Below are positions 5,857 through 10,817 of a DNA stretch of 10,817 nt, one piece after another. The DNA comes from Candidatus Zixiibacteriota bacterium (GTDB lineage Bacteria; Zixibacteria; MSB-5A5; GN15; PGXB01). Positions within the stretch are counted from its first letter, which is position 1, and each line of letters starts with the position of its first letter. A model generated the notes under the pieces. The model was not told the origin of the DNA, did no database searches, and was given only the letters and a program-made list of their open reading frames with translations. Position numbers and translations under genes: made by a program. Location of the stretch: NCBI GenBank assembly GCA_030591405.1, contig JAUVBC010000042.1, positions 1 through 10,817 of the forward strand, read 5' to 3'.

Positions 5857-7995
5857 TTAAGACCGGTTTTCAGGGACTAATGTTCTATCGAGTTCTTCTC
5901 TTATAACCTGACCAAGAATTTCGCGCGTAAACGGTTTTTTAATATATTTACCGGCTCCCAACTCCTGCATTTTTTCAACACGGCTGGTCGATGAATAACC
6001 GCTAATAATAACAGCTTTTTGAGCAGTATGGATTTTAAGAATTTCCTTATAGGTATCCAGCCCATCAAACCCTTTTTCCATTATCATATCTATTACAAGT
6101 AGGTCTATTTCATTTTTTTCCAGATATTCAATCGCCTCATGTCCATTTTTTGCAGTTTTGACAGTATAACCATAACTTGAGATCACAGCCGAGGCCAAGT
6201 TACGCATTTCTTCGATATCATCAACAACCAATATTTTCTCATTACCCGAATAATCAAATACTTCTTCATTAGTTTTTTCTAGTTTATCTACAACCGGGAA
6301 AAAGATCATGAATTCGGCACCCTTTCCGATTTTTGATTTGATATCATAATATCCTTTATGATCCAAAACAATTCCATAAACGACCGAGAGGCCCAATCCA
6401 CTTCCGCTGCTGCCCATTTTTTTCTTGGAAAAATACGGCTCAAATATCCGTTCTTTATCTTTTAAATCCATTCCCATTCCGGTATCACGTACCCGCATTA
6501 CTATATAATCTCTATGCTCAATTTTGCTATAGCCACTCGGCAATGAAGTCAGATTTTCCTGGGTCGTACTAATTGTTAACCCTCCGCCATCGGGCATTGC
6601 ATCGTAGGCATTAACTATTAGATTCATAACGACTTTAGCCAAATGCGCGGCAGAACCATTGATAGGTCCAATATTCTCGGTGAGATTTATTTTCTTCTCA
6701 ACATTCGAATGGCTCTCGGATAACTGTATGAAACTGGGCGAATCGAGATAATTTTCTATAACCTCGTTTAAGTCAGTTGGGACCATTTCGTAACGACCTC
6801 GGCGGGCCAATGTTAAAAGATCCTGAATAACATCGGCGGCATCTCTGGCAGAACGACCCATTATTGTGATTTGCTTTCTTAAAGGGCTATCCTTGGGAAG
6901 TTTCATCAGCATTAACTCAGGATATCCCACCAAAGGACCAAGCATATTATTCAGATCATGGGCAACACCACCGGCTAAAATTCCAAGCGATTCCATTCGT
7001 TGGGCACGTTCCAATTGCTCCTGAAGCTTTTTCTCCTGAATCTCTGCATTCTTTCGCTCGGTTATATCGTCAAGGGTGATAATAATATTTTCTTCTTGCT
7101 CTGTTTCTCCTGAGATTCGGCAAACAAAAACGTCATAGAAACTTTTAGTATCAGCCGATTGAGCTATCAGTTCCGTGATATTATCACTATCGATTTTAGA
7201 TATCTTATTGGTTAATTGCTCTGCCCAATTTTTAAATACTTTCTCGGGAAATACTTCTTCCAGCGGCATCTTTTGCATGGATTCGGGATAAACTAATTGT
7301 GGAATAAATATTTTTAGAATATCAAATGCAGCTTTATTAACATTTTTTAACCGATACTCACCGTCAAAAACGAAAACACCCTGTTTAACATTATTGAGAA
7401 TATCATGGTACCAGGAACTAAGCTGGGTTAGCTCCCAAAAATGATAAGAACTGGCGATAAGAGGAGTAATGGTGTTGATAAATGTACTAAATAGTTCAAT
7501 ATCCCCTTCATCAAAATCCTTCCTGGTAATCCTTCTCCCCATACCGATAAAACCAATTAGATTGTCGCCATGAATTATCGGACAAATAATTTCAACCCGT
7601 TGTTCCTTAACGATCGGCTTGAATTTTGGCTCATAATCATTTGTGTCGATTTCGGGAACAAACCCACCATTGTTATTCTCAAGAAAATACCGTCTCAAAC
7701 CCATCGTTAGTTTCAAAGATTTTAAGGAATCATTTTCCTTAAATTTACCGAAACCGAAATAAGTTGATTTACCATCATGAACGCCCGGTTTATAAAGAAT
7801 TGTAAAAATATCTGATACTGTAAATTGGCCGGACAATGTCAATAATAAAGTGGAGATAAGTTTATCAAAATCAGGTTTGTTTGAAAACTGGTTAGCCAGT
7901 TTAGACATAGCATCCAAAGCCAAAAGTTGCTTTTCTGAGATTGAGCTAACCCTGGAATTGGATTTGCCATTATTCTGTAAAAGATTATTATTCAC
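5857..7995 (-). CDS. Soluble hybrid histidine kinase (GAF-PAS-HisKA-HATPase-REC)
   Basis: 712-residue sensor kinase without membrane segments, so cytoplasmic. Order: a GAF-like domain (about 28-182), a PAS domain (about 194-315) ending in the usual DDITERK linker, a short coiled coil, the HisKA domain with phospho-acceptor H346 in GGVAHDLNNMLGP, and the ATPase domain. The ATPase domain has N-box NLIVNAYDAMPDGGG (N458/N462), G1 box VRDTGMGMD (D504), F-box IFEPYFSKK and G2 box GSGLGLSVVYGIV. It ends with a receiver domain (586-705) with acidic pair D592/D593, phospho-acceptor D636 in LLVIDMIM and conserved K687 in KKPF. All catalytic residues are present. There is no HPt or DNA-binding output, so the receiver either self-regulates the kinase or feeds a partner elsewhere. 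The start is GTG at 7995, 15 nt after the STAS gene stop; GAGGG at 8007-8011 is 11 nt away, longer than ideal, so the start is somewhat uncertain. The gene is last in the signalling operon. Confidence 0.95.
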   Translation of the reverse strand: MNNNLLQNNGKSNSRVSSISEKQLLALDAMSKLANQFSNKPDFDKLISTLLLTLSGQFTVSDIFTILYKPGVHDGKSTYFGFGKFKENDSLKSLKLTMGLRRYFLENNNGGFVPEIDTNDYEPKFKPIVKEQRVEIICPIIHGDNLIGFIGMGRRITRKDFDEGDIELFSTFINTITPLIASSYHFWELTQLSSWYHDILNNVKQGVFVFDGEYRLKNVNKAAFDILKIFIPQLVYPESMQKMPLEEVFPEKVFKNWAEQLTNKISKIDSDNITELIAQSADTKSFYDVFVCRISGETEQEENIIITLDDITERKNAEIQEKKLQEQLERAQRMESLGILAGGVAHDLNNMLGPLVGYPELMLMKLPKDSPLRKQITIMGRSARDAADVIQDLLTLARRGRYEMVPTDLNEVIENYLDSPSFIQLSESHSNVEKKINLTENIGPINGSAAHLAKVVMNLIVNAYDAMPDGGGLTISTTQENLTSLPSGYSKIEHRDYIVMRVRDTGMGMDLKDKERIFEPYFSKKKMGSSGSGLGLSVVYGIVLDHKGYYDIKSKIGKGAEFMIFFPVVDKLEKTNEEVFDYSGNEKILVVDDIEEMRNLASAVISSYGYTVKTAKNGHEAIEYLEKNEIDLLVIDMIMEKGFDGLDTYKEILKIHTAQKAVIISGYSSTSRVEKMQELGAGKYIKKPFTREILGQVIREELDRTLVPENRS

Positions 7996-8010
7996 AAGCC
8001 AATTATCCCT

Positions 8011-8358
8011 CTAAGCCCCTAATTTTACCGCTTCGGCCCGATCAGATTTAATAGTCAAATAATCGGCCAAATCCAGAACCTCCAAAACCTGCATTATTGA
8101 ATTTGAGGCATTACATAAAATAATATCACCGCCAATTTCACGGGATGCCTCAATTGTTCCAAGAATCGAACCGACCCCGGCCGAGGATATAAATTCCAGT
8201 TGCTGCATATCAAAAATAATAAATTTGTAACCTTCAATCTGAATTGACACAATTGTCTCGACCATTTCATGGGCGTTATTATTATCTAATTGCTTGCCGG
8301 TTTTAATAATAATGGTCTCTTTGTTCAATATTTCCTGGGAAAAAGAAGCATCAGGCAT
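8011..8358 (-). CDS. Stand-alone STAS-domain anti-sigma factor antagonist
   Basis: 115-residue single-domain STAS protein of the SpoIIAA/RsbV type. In partner-switching systems such a protein, when dephosphorylated, binds the kinase/anti-sigma factor and releases its target. The central motif LEFISSAGVGSIL matches the family phosphorylation loop; S59 aligns with B. subtilis SpoIIAA Ser58. It is followed by the GGDIILCNASNSIMQVLEVLDLADYL block, which is highly typical. The frame is open to an ATG at 8394, but ATG 8358 is preferred because GGGGAG (8365-8370) stands 6 nt before it and the overlap with the upstream gene falls to 8 bp. The substrate is presumably phosphorylated by the ATPase domain of a neighbour and dephosphorylated by the SpoIIE-type enzyme upstream; that pairing is inferred from gene order. 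Confidence 0.93.
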   Translation of the reverse strand: MPDASFSQEILNKETIIIKTGKQLDNNNAHEMVETIVSIQIEGYKFIIFDMQQLEFISSAGVGSILGTIEASREIGGDIILCNASNSIMQVLEVLDLADYLTIKSDRAEAVKLGA

Positions 8359-9127
8359 TGGAGTCTCCCCAATATTTTTCAATATATAGTTCATTTAGAT
8401 CATTATCGGTTCTCTTATAAGATATTTCGTCGGCCATTCTATTAATCATAATCAAGCCATATCCGCGTTTCTGTCTTTGCTTTATTACTGCTCCCGGATC
8501 ATAATCTTTCACTCTGGCAGTCGGATCAAATGACACGCCGGGATAAATAAATTTTAAACCGATTTTATCACTGGTCAATGTTGCAGTTAGGTTGATTAAA
8601 TCATTATCACTTACTTGCGCATGTTGGCAAATATTCATCGCTACTTCATAAAATATTGTTTCTAATTCAAGAATAGAAATCTCCTCTAAATCTGCTTTGC
8701 CAAGAAATTTCTTAAGCTTTTTAATACCGCTCCGAATGCTTCCATTTGTCGCCTTAAACTCCATTTCAATAGCATTATTATCTTTATCAATTTCCGGGAT
8801 AACTCTGCGTTCTGAGCTTACTGATTCTTGATATTCCTGTTCCACAAGTAGATCGTACAGATCAAGGACCTTAAGAACTCGCACAAGACCTTCCGAGATT
8901 GAAACCAATCGCATTTTTATACCGGCTTCGTTGCAGGAATATCTTGCATCCCACAAGATATTTATATGGGTTGACGTTGCCCGCTGCAGTTTGGAACAAT
9001 CTACTTCTATCTCTTCCGGTTTTTTATCGAGAAGTACATTTAACTTGCTGTAAAACTGCTCCAGATTGTCATTTGAAAGATTATCTGGAACAACTACTTT
9101 ATTTGTTTTATCAACAACGAGCTGCAT
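8351..9127 (-). CDS. STAS domain fused to RsbW-like GHKL ATPase domain
   Basis: 258-residue cytoplasmic protein with two partner-switch modules in one chain. Residues 1-97 look like a STAS domain (CSKLQRATSTHINILWDARY, then GIKMRLVSISEGLVRVLKVLDLYDLL). S52 aligns with SpoIIAA Ser58, but the usual DSSG is TSTH here. Residues about 120-255 are an anti-sigma-kinase-type ATPase domain. The N-box is E157-x3-Y-E161-V-A-M-N165-I-C-Q-H169-A and the G2 box is RGYGLIMINRMADEIS (221-236). The G1 box, normally DxGxxFDP, reads YPGVSFDP, so the adenine-contacting Asp seems to be Tyr195. This may mean weak or altered nucleotide binding. ATG 9127 is supported by AGGGGA 5 nt upstream; it overlaps the phosphatase gene by 17 bp and the next STAS gene by 8 bp. 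It may act as an anti-sigma or other target-binding switch whose own STAS domain competes with the separate antagonist. The domain calls are firm; the mechanism is inference. Confidence 0.88.
   Translation of the reverse strand: MQLVVDKTNKVVVPDNLSNDNLEQFYSKLNVLLDKKPEEIEVDCSKLQRATSTHINILWDARYSCNEAGIKMRLVSISEGLVRVLKVLDLYDLLVEQEYQESVSSERRVIPEIDKDNNAIEMEFKATNGSIRSGIKKLKKFLGKADLEEISILELETIFYEVAMNICQHAQVSDNDLINLTATLTSDKIGLKFIYPGVSFDPTARVKDYDPGAVIKQRQKRGYGLIMINRMADEISYKRTDNDLNELYIEKYWGDSNA
8365..8370 (-). promoter_or_regulatory. Shine-Dalgarno that fixes the STAS gene start
   Basis: GGGGAG on the minus strand lies 6 nt before ATG 8358, inside the last codons of the fusion gene. It decides between this ATG and an in-frame ATG at 8394 that has no ribosome site. 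Confidence 0.75.
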
Positions 9128-10715
9128 TTGTTTCCCCTACCTCAGTAATAGAGTTATTATCGGCACTTTCGCCAAACCATTTCATCGCTAAAAGAGTTAT
9201 ATCATCAAACTGTTCAGCCTCTCCCACAAATGACCGATGTTGCTCAATGAATTTTTCCACAAGCGAATTTGGGTTTGTTTCTATATTTGATGCCAAAACC
9301 TCCACAAAACGATCCATTCCAAATTCTTCATTATCTGAATTATGGGCTTCATTGATACCATCAGTATATTGTACCAGCCAATCGTTCGGTGAAAGATTGA
9401 TCTGGCCCTTTTCGATTCGCTTGTCGAATTGTGCCGAAGGAACCAATCCAAGCGGGAAGCCATTTGTTTTTATTAATTCCGATTTCCCGGATTTTGTTTC
9501 CAATTTAACAAGAGGGTTATGCCCTGCCGAAGCGAAACTGAATTCTCCTGTTTTTTTATTCAGCAATCCCAGAAACATGGTTACAAACATCCCTTTTTTG
9601 ATACTTTTGAGAAGCTCCCGATTGACTTCACAAAGTAATTCATCAGGTTGCCTAACCTGACGGGTCAACTGCCTGATAATATCGCGGGTAATCAGCATCA
9701 CCAGCATTCCGGGCAGCGATTTCCCAGAAACGTCCGCCACCAGAAACATCATATGGTCATTTCCGAAATCTATGAAATCGTAATAATCTCCGCCAACCTC
9801 TTTGGCACTCTGATAGGTTCCGAAAAATTCAAAAGTTGTCGTTTTGGGAAATTGATGCGGGAGAATCTTGGCCTGAATTTCACGCGCGATTTCAAGCTCA
9901 CGGGAAATTCTTTCCTTTTCAACGATATCTTTCTGAGCAGTATTGAGTTTGTTACCCATCACGCGAAGCGTTTCAGAAAGGTATCCAAACTCATTCCTGC
10001 TTGAAAACGGAATATTAAACTGAATATCTTCAAAATTAATTTCTTTTAAACCATTGGTAATAAGACTAATCGGTTTAAGTTTTCGATGAAGCAGGAACAT
10101 AGATATAGGAATTCCAATCAGAATCATCAGAATGGTAATCGATGCCACCGTTACAATTGATTTATTTCTGGCTTCAACAATCTGATTACCGGATGAGGCG
10201 ATTCCAAATCTCCCGACCAAAATGTCCTTTTCAATAATTGGAACATCAATAAGTATTGTATCATCCTTGAGTCGAAATCCTTCATTCTCCCTTAAAATTT
10301 CGCTAAAATCCTGCGTTGATATTTCTGTTAAACTGGAACCGCCCATAACTTTCTTAATATCAGTGTGAGCCAGAAACTTATTATTCTTGTCGGCGATACC
10401 AACCCAATAAACATCGGGATTATCAGAAGCAAGTTTCTTGCAGATATTATTTAGCAGAAGAGCGTCCGGGCCATTGGTAGATATTATTAATTTCCCGGAT
10501 GAACCTGAGTATGATCGAGCCTGAACCAATATTCTTTCTGCAATGTCTTTGGTCACCGTGTTAACATATTGATTAGTAACAAAAAAACCGGTCGTCGCCA
10601 TTAATACCAGAATTATGACCGCCATATAAAGAGAAAATTCAAATCGGATCGATTTTTTAAATTGACTCGCTTCCGGCCAATCCTGAGCCAGAACTTTTTG
10701 TTCTTTAATTGTCAT
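9111..10715 (-). CDS. Membrane-bound SpoIIE/RsbU-type PP2C phosphatase with cache-like sensor and HAMP
   Basis: 534-residue signal-regulated protein serine/threonine phosphatase. A short cytoplasmic tail is followed by transmembrane helix 1 (about 28-49) and an extracytoplasmic sensor of about 135 residues. The sensor holds a cache-like core (VYWVGIADKNNKFLAHTDIKK, 102-122 approx.). Then come transmembrane helix 2 (about 186-209), a HAMP linker (210-262, P215, NEFGYL), a coiled-coil region and the catalytic domain (about 275-515). Metal-binding and signature motifs are present: LEIAREIQAKILP, GGDYYDF (D310), VADVSGKSLPG (D328), YTDGINEAHN (D452) and FDDITLLAMKW (D504/D505). By family, it dephosphorylates STAS antagonists in response to an outside signal, presumably one or both STAS proteins encoded next. 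ATG 10715 overlaps the end of the upstream gene by 11 bp, so translation is probably coupled; only a weak GAG is upstream. The ligand cannot be told from sequence. Confidence 0.95.
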   Translation of the reverse strand: MTIKEQKVLAQDWPEASQFKKSIRFEFSLYMAVIILVLMATTGFFVTNQYVNTVTKDIAERILVQARSYSGSSGKLIISTNGPDALLLNNICKKLASDNPDVYWVGIADKNNKFLAHTDIKKVMGGSSLTEISTQDFSEILRENEGFRLKDDTILIDVPIIEKDILVGRFGIASSGNQIVEARNKSIVTVASITILMILIGIPISMFLLHRKLKPISLITNGLKEINFEDIQFNIPFSSRNEFGYLSETLRVMGNKLNTAQKDIVEKERISRELEIAREIQAKILPHQFPKTTTFEFFGTYQSAKEVGGDYYDFIDFGNDHMMFLVADVSGKSLPGMLVMLITRDIIRQLTRQVRQPDELLCEVNRELLKSIKKGMFVTMFLGLLNKKTGEFSFASAGHNPLVKLETKSGKSELIKTNGFPLGLVPSAQFDKRIEKGQINLSPNDWLVQYTDGINEAHNSDNEEFGMDRFVEVLASNIETNPNSLVEKFIEQHRSFVGEAEQFDDITLLAMKWFGESADNNSITEVGETNAARC

Positions 10716-10817
10716 ATGTTAGCTCATTCAACTTTCTTATCTCATTTTTGGTTCGTTTGATATAATCATTTATCTCAACATTACCGGGATTTAGATTTAC
10801 CGCTTTTTCCCAAACGG
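10705..10817 (-). CDS. C-terminal end of a TPR-like protein (5' part outside window)
   Basis: An open frame enters from the right edge and ends with TAA at 10705-10707, leaving 36 residues. It begins VWEKAVNLNPGNVEIN, which matches the end of one tetratricopeptide repeat (W-x-x-A-x-x-L-x-P-x-N) followed by a new helix with a charged tail. TPR proteins mediate protein-protein contact. The stop overlaps the phosphatase start by 11 bp, which places this gene in the same operon and makes a real coding frame likely. Whether it is a pure TPR protein or a larger enzyme with TPR repeats cannot be seen. Confidence 0.6.
   Translation of the reverse strand, partial: VWEKAVNLNPGNVEINDYIKRTKNEIRKLNELTYDN

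Noticed and set aside
8899..9660. A 253-codon open frame on the plus strand
   Set aside because: It lies antisense to the phosphatase and the STAS-ATPase gene, both of which have clear domains and motifs. Its protein is low in recognisable structure and no ribosome site supports it.
1..10817. CRISPR array, tRNA, insertion sequence or phage genes
   Set aside because: No regularly spaced repeats, cloverleaf-type sequence, transposase motif or terminal repeats were noticed on either strand.

Overview
The window is an AT-rich bacterial chromosomal segment in which every gene I can support lies on the minus strand, so it reads from position 10817 down to 1. It holds two functional blocks. No rRNA, tRNA, CRISPR array, insertion sequence, prophage or integron was seen. 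The Suf machinery and a cache/HAMP-type SpoIIE phosphatase suggest an environmental bacterium, possibly a deep-branching didermic lineage (FCB-like). That placement is a weak inference, because no marker gene for taxonomy is present.

Block 1 (10817 to 5857) is a signalling operon. It runs: the end of a TPR-like gene; a membrane-bound SpoIIE/RsbU-type serine/threonine phosphatase with a cache-like sensor and a HAMP domain; a protein fusing a STAS domain to an RsbW-like GHKL ATPase domain; a small stand-alone STAS antagonist; and a soluble GAF-PAS hybrid histidine kinase with a C-terminal receiver. The genes overlap or are separated by 15 nt or less, which implies one transcript. Together they look like a partner-switching module (phosphatase, antagonist, kinase-like domain) with a two-component branch attached. 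No sigma factor, HPt protein or DNA-binding response regulator is in view, so the output is unknown.

Block 2 (5646 to 1) is a SUF iron-sulfur cluster assembly operon: an IscR-like Rrf2 regulator, sufC, sufB, sufD, a Rieske-type [2Fe-2S] ferredoxin and sufS. SufC (ATPase), SufB and SufD form the scaffold complex. SufS supplies sulfur from cysteine. The Rrf2 protein has three cysteines placed to hold a cluster and probably represses the operon through a perfect 8-bp inverted repeat just upstream of its own start. sufS runs off the window edge but is almost complete (419 codons seen, catalytic Cys present).

The two blocks are separated by the only sizeable intergenic region (5593-5856, 264 bp). 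It contains the regulator's inverted repeat, a second longer inverted repeat of unknown role and a small tandem repeat, but no convincing intrinsic terminator. Points most worth a second look are the STAS-ATPase fusion whose ATP-site aspartate appears to be replaced by tyrosine, the hybrid kinase attached to a partner-switch operon, the Rieske protein inside the suf operon, and the two inverted repeats between the operons.
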